From NCBI GenBank assembly GCA_031550915.1, contig JAVBOF010000151.1:1-9942 (forward strand): a stretch of 9,942 nt of DNA, in the 5' to 3' direction. How positions within the stretch are numbered: position 1 is the stretch's first letter; every line of letters starts with the position of its first letter. The stretch comes from JAVBOF01 sp031550915. Lineage in GTDB: Bacteria; Bacillota; Clostridia; Christensenellales; MGBC116941. The translations under genes were made by a program, and so were the position numbers. Shown one piece after another: positions 1-7,249 of the stretch. Below the pieces are notes generated by a model. It was not told the DNA's origin and did not search any database. It saw only the letters and a list, made by a program, of their open reading frames with translations.

Positions 1-1
1 G

Positions 2-424
2 AGCCGGTTCCCTGCGGATATGCTTACTGAAAGCGCTAAAAAAGGAATTATTCCTGAAGGTCCAGTGCAGAAGTTCGGCAATATCGTTGCGCCTGGGCCA
101 ATTATGATGGTCATACTATACGATCCTAAACGAAGGGCTCCCGCTTCAGTAGGTGACGAACTCGGGATAATGAGCCTGGGATTTATGCTGGAAAACATAT
201 GGCTTCAAGCTGCGGCGGAAGGTTTAGCTTTCCAGATTATCAGTGCATATGGAAAACCAAAGGCAGAAAAAACGCTTAAGGAAATGCTGAACGTACCTGA
301 ACATTTGAAGGTGGTTTTTGCTTGCAGGATTGGTTACTATGAAAGCGCGGAAGAACTCCCGATAAGGGTCAGAAGGAATGTAAGCGATTTTACTCACGTC
401 AACGTATACGGAAAGCATTTTTAA
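2..424 (+). CDS. Nitroreductase-family protein, 3' part (5' end outside window)
   Basis: The reading frame is open to the left edge (codons before the first internal ATG at 20 read S-R-F-P-A-D), so the gene is truncated by the window and ATG 20 is unlikely to be the true start. The visible part matches the C-terminal half of FMN-dependent nitroreductases. It has a long helix of the family pattern 'SLGFMLENIWLQAAAEGL', a segment 'LNVPEHLKVVFACRIGY' corresponding to the usual 'lgiPe...v.ai.lGy', and a basic C-terminal tail with R-V-R-R and H-V-N-V-Y-G. These enzymes normally reduce nitro compounds, quinones or enones with NAD(P)H, but the substrate cannot be told from this fragment and the N-terminal FMN-phosphate-binding region is not visible. 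It ends 31 bp before a hairpin shared with the convergent gene. Family assignment is fairly sure; function is not. Confidence 0.75.
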   Translation, partial: SRFPADMLTESAKKGIIPEGPVQKFGNIVAPGPIMMVILYDPKRRAPASVGDELGIMSLGFMLENIWLQAAAEGLAFQIISAYGKPKAEKTLKEMLNVPEHLKVVFACRIGYYESAEELPIRVRRNVSDFTHVNVYGKHF

Positions 425-455
425 TCCGGTTGAAAAGCCACAAACCTTATAATAA

Positions 456-486
456 ACGCCCCGCTATAATATAATATGCGGGGCGT
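456..486. terminator. Hairpin between convergent genes, probable bidirectional terminator
   Basis: A perfect 9-bp GC-rich inverted repeat, ACGCCCCGC (456-464) and GCGGGGCGT (478-486), has a 13-nt AT loop. It sits between the stop of the plus-strand nitroreductase (424) and the stop of the minus-strand peptidase (518). On the minus strand the stem is followed by TTTATTAT, a passable U-rich tail, so it best fits termination of the peptidase transcript. On the plus strand it is followed by AAAATG, with no U tract, so termination there would be weak. Confidence 0.6.
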
Positions 487-517
487 AAAATGCTAACAAG
501 ATATTTTCCAATACTTA

Positions 518-1678
518 TCATTCGACTTTCTGATACTTTGAATAGTCGTCGAACAGCTTACTTTTTTCGGAAACCGTAAAGTGCATCGCATCGCTCGTAT
601 GGCTGAAAAAAGCGCCCCAATAAAATCCGTTGGGCCGAAATGCTATCTCATAATACATATAGTTTAAAAGGGTATTCGGAACGGCCCTGCCCGTTGAAGG
701 CGGGTTCCCGTTATATTCAAAATTATACGTGTATATACCATTCTTTTCCGACTTTCCTAAATAATTCACCTTATCTATCGCCGCAAGGATTATCTTGCGG
801 TTTGCGATATCGTTGTTATGCGGTTTTATATCCGCGTTGATATCCACGGCAGTCCCAAAGCTATGATGGCTCAAATTGTTTGTGCCTGAAACCATGCGCG
901 GCACAAAAGCGCCGTTGGTTTTGCCGCTGGGGCAAAGGCTTGCAAGGCTGCCTGTGAGCACCTTTCCGTTTTTATATTTAACGCTTATACGATCACGCCT
1001 GATTATATCGAAGGCCTTTTTAAAAGCGGGCGCGGCCTTCTTATTGACCCATACGCTATTGTTCTTTAAAAAAACTACCCTTACGATGTTTTTTGAAGAC
1101 CAGTTGTTATATACCTTAATATCCCTTCGATTCGTGGATATCTTTTTGAAATAGAATCTGTAGGAGCTGTCCTTGAAGTAATCCTGCAGATCCGGCAAAA
1201 CAGGCACGCGTATTTTCGTATAAACCGATACGACCGTGAAATATGTGTCACTGGCTATCTTTTGGCCGTTCGCCGTTGTAACGATTATCTGCAAACGCTT
1301 TCTGCCAATTTTCAGCTTTTCAAACATTACCAGTTTGGATATTGCGGAAAGGCCTTGTTCCGTCACGGCATCATCGGCAGAAAACGACTGCTTAGCACCG
1401 ATCTCTTTTTTTCCCGCGCTGTTATATACTTTTACTTCGATTTTTGTGATCGGGTAATTGGAAACAACTATACCGCTCAACGGATATACACTGGAGGGAT
1501 ATATATTTGACGGCGGTACATAGCTTTGCAGCTTGATATTTAGCTCCTCCTGCGGCATGCTTGTATCGGACGCCTCTGCAGCAAAGGCAAAGGAAGTCTG
1601 AGCAAAAACAAGGACAAAAATCCAAATGATCAATATGAAAGCAGATACTGGTCTTTTAACGTTTTTTTTGCACGTCAT
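518..1678 (-). CDS. Secreted M15-family zinc peptidase (D-Ala-D-Ala carboxypeptidase/endolysin-like)
   Basis: The 386-residue protein has a signal peptide: basic N-terminus (K4, K5, K8, R9), hydrophobic core about 11-30, and a likely cleavage site near A33/A34. Residues ~45-150 look like a beta-rich Ig-like module ('PLSGIVVSNYPITKIEVKVY'). The C-terminal ~180 residues carry the M15 signature S-x-H-x-x-G-x-A-x-D at 270-279, giving zinc ligands H272 and D279, and a second motif D-A-M-H-F at 363-367 with catalytic acid D363 and third ligand H366. This is the D-x-M-H-F form seen in the M15C/VanY-like branch. Such enzymes cleave peptide bonds in peptidoglycan stem peptides outside the membrane. 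A GAGG ribosome binding site lies 8 nt before the ATG. It has no obvious link to the aldehyde oxidoreductase genes upstream and probably has its own promoter in the 134-bp gap. The exact bond cleaved is unknown. Confidence 0.85.
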   Translation of the reverse strand: MTCKKNVKRPVSAFILIIWIFVLVFAQTSFAFAAEASDTSMPQEELNIKLQSYVPPSNIYPSSVYPLSGIVVSNYPITKIEVKVYNSAGKKEIGAKQSFSADDAVTEQGLSAISKLVMFEKLKIGRKRLQIIVTTANGQKIASDTYFTVVSVYTKIRVPVLPDLQDYFKDSSYRFYFKKISTNRRDIKVYNNWSSKNIVRVVFLKNNSVWVNKKAAPAFKKAFDIIRRDRISVKYKNGKVLTGSLASLCPSGKTNGAFVPRMVSGTNNLSHHSFGTAVDINADIKPHNNDIANRKIILAAIDKVNYLGKSEKNGIYTYNFEYNGNPPSTGRAVPNTLLNYMYYEIAFRPNGFYWGAFFSHTSDAMHFTVSEKSKLFDDYSKYQKVE

Positions 1679-1709
1679 TATAGATACCTCAAAAATATAT
1701 TAATAACTA

Positions 1710-1738
1710 ATGCTAACAATGATAGAGTGAAAAAGCAA
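1710..1738 (-). promoter_or_regulatory. Possible sigma-A promoter for the M15 peptidase gene
   Basis: On the minus strand TTGCTT (1733-1738) and TAGCAT (1710-1715) are separated by 17 bp, about 30 bp upstream of the peptidase start. The match is 4 of 6 in each box and the region is AT-rich, so this is only a candidate. I saw no convincing terminator for the upstream operon in the 1679-1812 gap, so read-through from the Mop unit cannot be excluded. Confidence 0.3.
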
Positions 1739-1812
1739 TAATAAATAAATCAAACTGGAACTCGCAAAGCAAATATGCATTTTAAGCCGGCAAACTTTGT
1801 TACCATAATAAT

Positions 1813-1998
1813 CTATTTATCCTCAACGCTTGCCTCAACTTTTGCGATCCTGTCGGTTACCAGCTTTTCCGAAAGGTATACCTGTCCGCATTTTGGGCAT
1901 CTTGGCACGTCGGAATGCAGCTCATGCCCAAGGTAAGCAAACTTCGCGCTTATAATTTCCAATTCTATATTGCATTTCAAACAAATCACTTCGTTCAT
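1813..1998 (-). CDS. Small double-CxxC redox protein (DVU_1557 family-like)
   Basis: A protein of about 61 residues with two cysteine pairs. In the 63-residue longest form these are C8-x-x-C11 and C36-x-x-C39, the second in a rubredoxin/zinc-ribbon style knuckle (R-C-P-K-C-G). Four cysteines can bind one Fe or Zn ion. The pattern 'CLKC...AYLGHEL...RCPKCG' and an acidic tail ending V-E-D-K resemble, from memory, the DVU_1557 family of redox proteins found beside molybdenum aldehyde oxidoreductases. It is the last gene of the three-gene unit, 17-23 bp after the 770-residue protein. Start choice: an AGG lies 9 nt before the ATG at 1998 but only 3 nt before the ATG at 2004, so 1998 is preferred; the longer form adds only M-K. 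A role as electron carrier or metal-binding partner of the two upstream proteins is inference. Confidence 0.75.
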   Translation of the reverse strand: MNEVICLKCNIELEIISAKFAYLGHELHSDVPRCPKCGQVYLSEKLVTDRIAKVEASVEDK

Positions 1999-2021
1999 TT
2001 TCATTTACCTAAAATTTAGCT

Positions 2022-4334
2022 TTAATCAATACGCTTGAATTCTTCAAGTATCTCCATCCTGTGGGAATAGGCGTTGAGCAATTTAAAGCCTCCGACTATC
2101 TCTTCATATTCCACCCAGTAAGTTATAATGCCCTGCTTAAGGTGACCGGCAATCCGATTGCGGTCTTTATCCAAAACCTTGCTTCCGGTTACTTCACAAT
2201 GCCGAATGACCTCATATACCTCTTCTTCCAAGATCAAAGACGAGTTGAGTTTCTCGATCAGACCGTCTTCAATAAAAAGATTCCAAGGTGCTCCGTTATC
2301 TTTGGCCTTTGAATTTCTCTCGCCAAAAAAATGCTCCAGTACAAGGCGTTTGGTGTCTTGCCGGTTTTTTCTGCGCTCGCCGAGTGAAGGTGGCCTGTAG
2401 TTTTCCTTATCCATATCAAAAACGATATCAAGCAGATGATAACATTTCTTGTTTCTCCAGGTAAATGTATCGCGGCAGTTTGTGCAGTAGTTTATATAAT
2501 CGTTACCGCTGGCATGTATCCTGTTGTTTATCATTATCCCGGCAAGCGGTGCGTTCGTACCGATCATATGCCCGCCCCAGCCACAGCACTGGGCTGTTTC
2601 GCCGGAAAAAGGCAGCTCATCTATAACGATACCGGTCTTATTGATGATATCCCTAACGCTTTTTTGCATTGATGGGAAATCACTGCTGGAACATGGGTCA
2701 AAGACGCTGATTTTTTTATGTTTTTCTGAAACTCCACCCAGTGGGAAGCCATGTTCGTTTATTATCTCATATATTGATATCGAATCGATTTCCGGAAGAT
2801 ATTTCGTTATCTGCTGCATGCAAGTCGGACATGCAAATATCATTTTTGGTTTGCCGAGATTTTCCCATTGCGCCTTAATGCCCTCTATCGTAGCGCTATT
2901 GAGACTCCCGTCTCCGCCCCAATCCGCTGGCGCGCCGCAGCAGGAAAGCATTATAGCCGTATCACTTTGCTTTTCTAAAAGATATCCATATGATCTTAAC
3001 ACATATTCGGGGTCGGATGCACCAAGCTGACAACCGGGGAAAAACAGATACGCCGATGTGGTTTTTCCAGGCGCGGCTTTTATTAGGGCCGCATCCGTAT
3101 TGCTGAAATTCATATCGCGGATAAAGAAGTCGTTGAATGCAGGTGGATAGGCTTTATCCTGTGATTTGAAATGCCGGAAATCGTACGACATCTGCCCAAT
3201 ATCGATACCCTTGGGGCAAACCTTTCCACATAGACCGCAAAGATTACATGAGGAAATAAACCTTGTTGTGCTTTGCTTTGATACGCTGTTGCGAGTATGC
3301 AAAGACGTAAAGTCTTCACCGGCTAAAAAACGCGGTTTCTTTTCAAAATAATCGAAGAGCTCGCATGCCTCGCGGCAAAGCGTACAGTCACATTTCAAAC
3401 AACGCCCCGCCTCGGATTTGGCTTCTTCTTCGTCATATCCGTTACCACCCATCGGCAAGACTGCAGCTGCTGGATGTACTTTTACCATATCCTTGGTTAT
3501 AACGCTCTCTTTTAACATAAAGGATTCGGGGATACCGTCCATCAAACCCGTTTTCAGATATTTTTCAATAGAATGGAATGCGACCGTAGATTGTGCGATA
3601 TCCTGTATTGGACTTGTTCCGAGGATGTTTCCGCCGACAAAAACACCATCGCGTCTTGTCCCAAAGCTGTCTTTATCATATCCTTCCATCAAAAGAAAAT
3701 CGTTCCCGCCTAATCCTGTTGCGATATAAGCGGCGTCAAATTCTATCTCATCCAGTGAATTTATTTCGTGGCCGAGCACCAGCTTATATTTGGCAAACTG
3801 CATCTGCTCCTTTATGTCCCGAATAAATATTTCGGGATCCAAAAGACTATGTAAACGCCCTCCGATTTTGGAATCCTTTTCGTAGACAGTTACATCATAG
3901 TTCTTGTTACCCAGCTTCAAGGCGCATGTCAGCCCGGCCAGCCCCGCACCTATGACAACTACGCGCTTGCTCCTCATTGGCAAATTATATTTTGCAGGAG
4001 TTTTATCCAGGGTGAACGATACGCAAGCCTGCTCCAAAAGCCTCATGTTAATGGGATCATCCTCATCCACCCGCACACATTTGCCTTTACAAGGTTCATC
4101 GCAAAGCTCAGATACGATAGCGGGGAAGATCGCCTGGTTTCGGTACAACTTGTAGGCGGATACAAAATTACCCGCTTGCAGATGATCCATAATGGCGGGT
4201 ATATCCAGATTAATTGGACATGCACAGGCGCAAGGGGGCTTTTTCCCCATCAAACAATCCTGTGCATAATTTTCATATTCGTTCTTATTCATGCGTGCCA
4301 TAAAATTAGGTGGGGAAACGGTATTCGCAGCCAC
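2022..4334 (-). CDS. FAD/multi-[4Fe-4S] oxidoreductase: GltD-like, HdrC-like and twin-CCG (HdrB-like) fusion; DVU_1558-like
   Basis: Numbered from the GTG at 4334 (770 residues). Residues 20-105 are a GltD-type dicluster segment: C27-x7-C35-x3-C39-P, then C78/C82/C86 and C104. An FAD-binding fold follows, with G129-A-G-L-A-G134, acidic E152, 'AAYIATGLGG' (201-210) and 'GVFVGGN' (230-236). Only about 100 residues separate the first and last FAD motifs and no second GxGxxG/A is visible, so the NAD(P)H-binding insertion of GltD seems absent. An HdrC-like part has C312/C315/C317/C320/C324 and C363-x2-C366-x2-C369-x3-C373-P. Two CCG motifs follow: C435...C465-C466-G...C502-x2-C505 and C548...C583-C584-G...C617-x2-C620, spaced like HdrB non-cubane cluster sites. 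Residues ~640-770 are an unassigned domain. It probably moves electrons for the Mop enzyme encoded just upstream (inference). Start uncertain: the GTG has no clear Shine-Dalgarno and lies in a hairpin; ATG 4301 or 4292 fits homologue N-termini better. Confidence 0.85.
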   Translation of the reverse strand: MAANTVSPPNFMARMNKNEYENYAQDCLMGKKPPCACACPINLDIPAIMDHLQAGNFVSAYKLYRNQAIFPAIVSELCDEPCKGKCVRVDEDDPINMRLLEQACVSFTLDKTPAKYNLPMRSKRVVVIGAGLAGLTCALKLGNKNYDVTVYEKDSKIGGRLHSLLDPEIFIRDIKEQMQFAKYKLVLGHEINSLDEIEFDAAYIATGLGGNDFLLMEGYDKDSFGTRRDGVFVGGNILGTSPIQDIAQSTVAFHSIEKYLKTGLMDGIPESFMLKESVITKDMVKVHPAAAVLPMGGNGYDEEEAKSEAGRCLKCDCTLCREACELFDYFEKKPRFLAGEDFTSLHTRNSVSKQSTTRFISSCNLCGLCGKVCPKGIDIGQMSYDFRHFKSQDKAYPPAFNDFFIRDMNFSNTDAALIKAAPGKTTSAYLFFPGCQLGASDPEYVLRSYGYLLEKQSDTAIMLSCCGAPADWGGDGSLNSATIEGIKAQWENLGKPKMIFACPTCMQQITKYLPEIDSISIYEIINEHGFPLGGVSEKHKKISVFDPCSSSDFPSMQKSVRDIINKTGIVIDELPFSGETAQCCGWGGHMIGTNAPLAGIMINNRIHASGNDYINYCTNCRDTFTWRNKKCYHLLDIVFDMDKENYRPPSLGERRKNRQDTKRLVLEHFFGERNSKAKDNGAPWNLFIEDGLIEKLNSSLILEEEVYEVIRHCEVTGSKVLDKDRNRIAGHLKQGIITYWVEYEEIVGGFKLLNAYSHRMEILEEFKRID

Positions 4335-4357
4335 CGGGGCGGCAAATTCCGTTTCCC
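4313..4357 (-). repeat. 45-bp imperfect palindrome between mop and the 770-residue gene
   Basis: GGGAAACGG (4313-4321) and CCGTTTCCC (4349-4357) are a perfect 9-bp inverted repeat. Inside them, further pairs (ATT/AAT, GC/GC, GCC/GGC) let most of the 45 bp fold into one long hairpin centred on 4335. It starts 31 nt after the mop stop codon and contains the annotated GTG start of the next gene. Possible roles are a partial terminator, an mRNA-processing or stabilising element that makes mop more abundant than the downstream gene, or translational control. No U tract follows on the minus strand (CACCTAATTTT), so simple intrinsic termination is less likely. Confidence 0.6.
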
Positions 4358-4370
4358 TGTTGCCTAAATA

Positions 4371-4383
4371 CTCCTTTTAGGAG
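4371..4383 (-). other. Orphan Shine-Dalgarno in a small hairpin after mop
   Basis: Immediately after the mop stop, the minus strand reads CTCCTAAAAGGAG, a 5-bp stem with a 3-nt loop whose 3' arm is a good ribosome binding site (AAAAGGAG). No ATG, GTG or TTG follows at normal spacing in the frame of the 770-residue protein, where the codons run TAT-TTA-GGC-AAC-AGG. It may be chance, a remnant, or part of coupling between the two genes. Confidence 0.35.
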
Positions 4384-4387
4384 AATT

Positions 4388-7249
4388 TTATTTATTGCCC
4401 ATATGCCTCTCGTTTACATCGGCGGGAACGGGGTGCGCATCAAGATAATCGATCTCTTCGTAGAAATCGCCGCCAAGATAGTATTTATCCGGCTTTAATT
4501 CCTTGCCCTGCGCTTTTGCATCCAATGCGGCTTTTATCTTTTCCGGTTTAGCAGGCAATTCATAGATGCGCACACCAACAGCGTTGTTTATTGCATTTAA
4601 CACGGCCGCATGTCCTGAGCTTTGGAAGTTTTCGGAGCATCCGGCAGACCCGTGAGGGCCGTTTTCCCTGTAACTCTCGTGCCAATGGAGCTCAACATCA
4701 TCCGGCATTTCAAGACATTCAAGAATTCCAGCTCCAATTAGATTATCGTGTTTTTTTACATCGCTATAATCTTCTTTTAGGGCGAAACCTATCGAATGAG
4801 ATATACCGCCGTATGCCTGGCCCTCAACGCCCAGCTTGTTGCCAATCTTTCCGACGTCGGCGACACTGACTATTTTGTTGACCTTGGTTTTTCCGGTCGC
4901 GACTTCAACTTGAACTTCCGCGAGGAACAGATTATACATGAAGATCGGGAACACCTTGCCCAAAGCGGTGTTTGTATCAAGTTCATGCACGCCGCTCTGC
5001 TCTGTAGAGGTAGAGCCCTCATACCTTGTAGGTATTCCTTCGGCAACCATCTCCGCATACGTGCGGTAGGTGCCGTCCGGCTTTCTCATGGCGTCCATAA
5101 GCTGTCTTGCAGCGTCCAAGGTTGCGTTTCCTACACGTACGTGCTGGCGGCTTCCTCCGGAGATACCGGTGTTCGGACAGTACTTTGTGTCGTTGATATC
5201 TACCCGTATCTTTTCCAAAGGTACGTTCATAGGCCTCAAAGCGGTATATGTATGCAAGAGGGCGCCCGCTTCCGCATGCTGGCCTACATCCTCCCAGGTA
5301 TTATTGGCAACAAATATATCGCCTTCGATCAACTCAAGAGCAATGAGAGCGCTGTCGATCGGGTCTCCGACTACGTATCCGCCCCAGGATATGCCGACAC
5401 CGTGCTTTATTTCATCAGTACTGTTTGCTTTTGCGCGTTTTACGGCATCCTCATATTTTGGCTTGAGCATATCCATCATAGCAGCCATAGGATATTCGTT
5501 ATATTCCACGCCGGTCTGATTGAGCTCGCCCTGTCGTGAAACGTTTTTATAGCGGAATTCAAACGGATCCATGCCGAGTTTTTCTGCCATCATATCCATA
5601 ACTGCTTCGGAGGATGTGAATACCTGCGGCGATGAGAACGCGCGGTAAGTCGTGCCGTAGCCGATATTGGAATAGGCGGCGTTTGCCATACCCATAATAT
5701 TTGGAATAGTGTATGGGAAGCCCATGAACACATGTGTTTTTGTAAGAAGCGAGGCCTGGAACTTGCTGTATGCACCGGAATCATAACACATATGATATTC
5801 CATTGCCTGCAGCTTTCCGTTTTCATCCGCGCCAATACGCACGTTTGCATGGGAGGGAGTCCTTTTTCCGGTCATATGCTGGTGTTCGGCATAGGTTAAA
5901 GTCATGTTTACCGGCTTTTTCAATGCAAGTGTGCTGGCGGCAAGAAGCGCCGGCAAAAGAGGGGAGACGGAATAACCGAATGAGCCGCCGGTTTCGTTTT
6001 CTATCATACGTATTTTTTCCACCGGATAGCCTACGCCTTCCGCGATGATACCCTGTTGAAAATAGAGAAACTGGCTCTTGTACTGTATCGTCAATACGTC
6101 GTCTTCGCCCATATAAGCCTGGCCGCAATCCGGCTCTATTGGAAGGTGTGGCTCACGGGACGAGAAAAAGCTTCCTTCAACTACATGCGGAAGGTTAGGG
6201 AAGACGTTTCTTGTATCCTCACCCTTGTGCTTCGGCCACTTCATATATATATTGGGAACGCCTTCGTGGATCTCTATTGAATCCGGAAGTATCGCTTCCA
6301 GCTGTGTATCGTATTCCGGCAGCGGCTCCAGATCTACCTTTACTACCTTCGCCGCCGCGCGGGCGTGCTCCTCGGTATCAGCGGCAACAATAGCGACAAT
6401 ATCCCCATATTTATATATTTTCTTATCACAGATTATAGGACGGTCGTGACCTGTGGCAAGACCTCTGGGATGGCCAAGCGATATCGCTATCCTGTTGGAA
6501 CCCTTTATATCCTTTGCGGTTATAACCCTTTCGACCCCAGGCATTTTAAGCGCTTCGGAATAGTCTATATTTAATATTTTCGCATGTTTTGCATCCGGCA
6601 AAACGGGGGCAAGCATCAAGGTGTCTTTAGGCATCTGGAATTTAATATCATCGCCGTAATTCGCTAAGCCACAAACCCTCGCTATGCCGCTTTCCCTTCT
6701 AGGGAAGGCTGTTCCATATGCGTTTCCATCTGCAGGAAGCTTATAGGTGATATCCTCGATCGTACATTCGCCTCTCATAACCTTCGCGGCAGCCATAACG
6801 GCGTCGATAAGGGGGACATAACCTGTACAACGGCAAAGGTTCCTATGCTTTTGGAACCAGGCGCGCACTTCATCCCTCGTTGGATTGATGTTTTCATCCA
6901 GAAGGGCTTTTGCTGAGACTATAAAGCCTGGTGTACAAAAACCGCACTGTATTCCGCCATATGTGTTCCACGCTACCTGCAGCGGATGCAGATTGTTTGG
7001 AGTGCCAACGCCTTCGATGGTAGTTATCTTAGAGAAATCCTCTACAGACTTCATCTTTTTGACGCATGCGCGTATGACGCTGCCGTTAAGAATAACGGAA
7101 CAAGCGCCGCACTGGCCTGCATGACAGCCGATCTTGACTCCTGTCAGGCCCAATCGTCTAAGAACTACCGCAAGATTATCCTTTTCCGGATCACAGGTAA
7201 CCATGCGGTTTGCTCCATTAATGTTTAGCCAATACTTTCTTAACCCCAT
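4388..7249 (-). CDS. mop: Molybdenum aldehyde oxidoreductase (Mop/xanthine oxidase family, single chain)
   Basis: Oxidises aldehydes to carboxylates at a Mo-molybdopterin site and passes electrons through two [2Fe-2S] clusters. The chain closely follows D. gigas Mop (907 residues) end to end. Numbering is from the 967-residue longest ORF; subtract 14 for this start. Ferredoxin-type cluster: C56-x4-C61-x2-C64...C76 ('GCHAGQCGAC'). Second cluster: C116-x2-C119 and C153-x-C155 ('CGFC', 'CRCTGY'). Molybdopterin part: 'IEPD' near 386, 'GGSFGY' 435-440, R550 in 'YRAFSSPQ', 'GQHAEAG' 670-676, 'SGGSRQ' 711-716, and the catalytic glutamate E887 in 'GCSE'. A ~45-residue C-terminal extension is present. 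Start at ATG 7249: GGCGG lies 9 nt upstream and the N-terminus then matches Mop, whereas ATG 7291 has no ribosome binding site. First gene of a three-gene unit under the promoter at 7461-7490. Cytoplasmic (no signal peptide). Physiological aldehyde unknown. Confidence 0.93.
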   Translation of the reverse strand: MGLRKYWLNINGANRMVTCDPEKDNLAVVLRRLGLTGVKIGCHAGQCGACSVILNGSVIRACVKKMKSVEDFSKITTIEGVGTPNNLHPLQVAWNTYGGIQCGFCTPGFIVSAKALLDENINPTRDEVRAWFQKHRNLCRCTGYVPLIDAVMAAAKVMRGECTIEDITYKLPADGNAYGTAFPRRESGIARVCGLANYGDDIKFQMPKDTLMLAPVLPDAKHAKILNIDYSEALKMPGVERVITAKDIKGSNRIAISLGHPRGLATGHDRPIICDKKIYKYGDIVAIVAADTEEHARAAAKVVKVDLEPLPEYDTQLEAILPDSIEIHEGVPNIYMKWPKHKGEDTRNVFPNLPHVVEGSFFSSREPHLPIEPDCGQAYMGEDDVLTIQYKSQFLYFQQGIIAEGVGYPVEKIRMIENETGGSFGYSVSPLLPALLAASTLALKKPVNMTLTYAEHQHMTGKRTPSHANVRIGADENGKLQAMEYHMCYDSGAYSKFQASLLTKTHVFMGFPYTIPNIMGMANAAYSNIGYGTTYRAFSSPQVFTSSEAVMDMMAEKLGMDPFEFRYKNVSRQGELNQTGVEYNEYPMAAMMDMLKPKYEDAVKRAKANSTDEIKHGVGISWGGYVVGDPIDSALIALELIEGDIFVANNTWEDVGQHAEAGALLHTYTALRPMNVPLEKIRVDINDTKYCPNTGISGGSRQHVRVGNATLDAARQLMDAMRKPDGTYRTYAEMVAEGIPTRYEGSTSTEQSGVHELDTNTALGKVFPIFMYNLFLAEVQVEVATGKTKVNKIVSVADVGKIGNKLGVEGQAYGGISHSIGFALKEDYSDVKKHDNLIGAGILECLEMPDDVELHWHESYRENGPHGSAGCSENFQSSGHAAVLNAINNAVGVRIYELPAKPEKIKAALDAKAQGKELKPDKYYLGGDFYEEIDYLDAHPVPADVNERHMGNK

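Noticed and set aside
1740..1812. Terminator after the small double-CxxC gene
   Set aside because: Only 5-6 bp complementarities with long loops were found and no T run, so nothing worth annotating.
4796..5539. Plus-strand open frame of 247 codons
   Set aside because: It lies antisense to the strongly supported mop gene, has no domain pattern or ribosome binding site, and looks like a codon-bias shadow.
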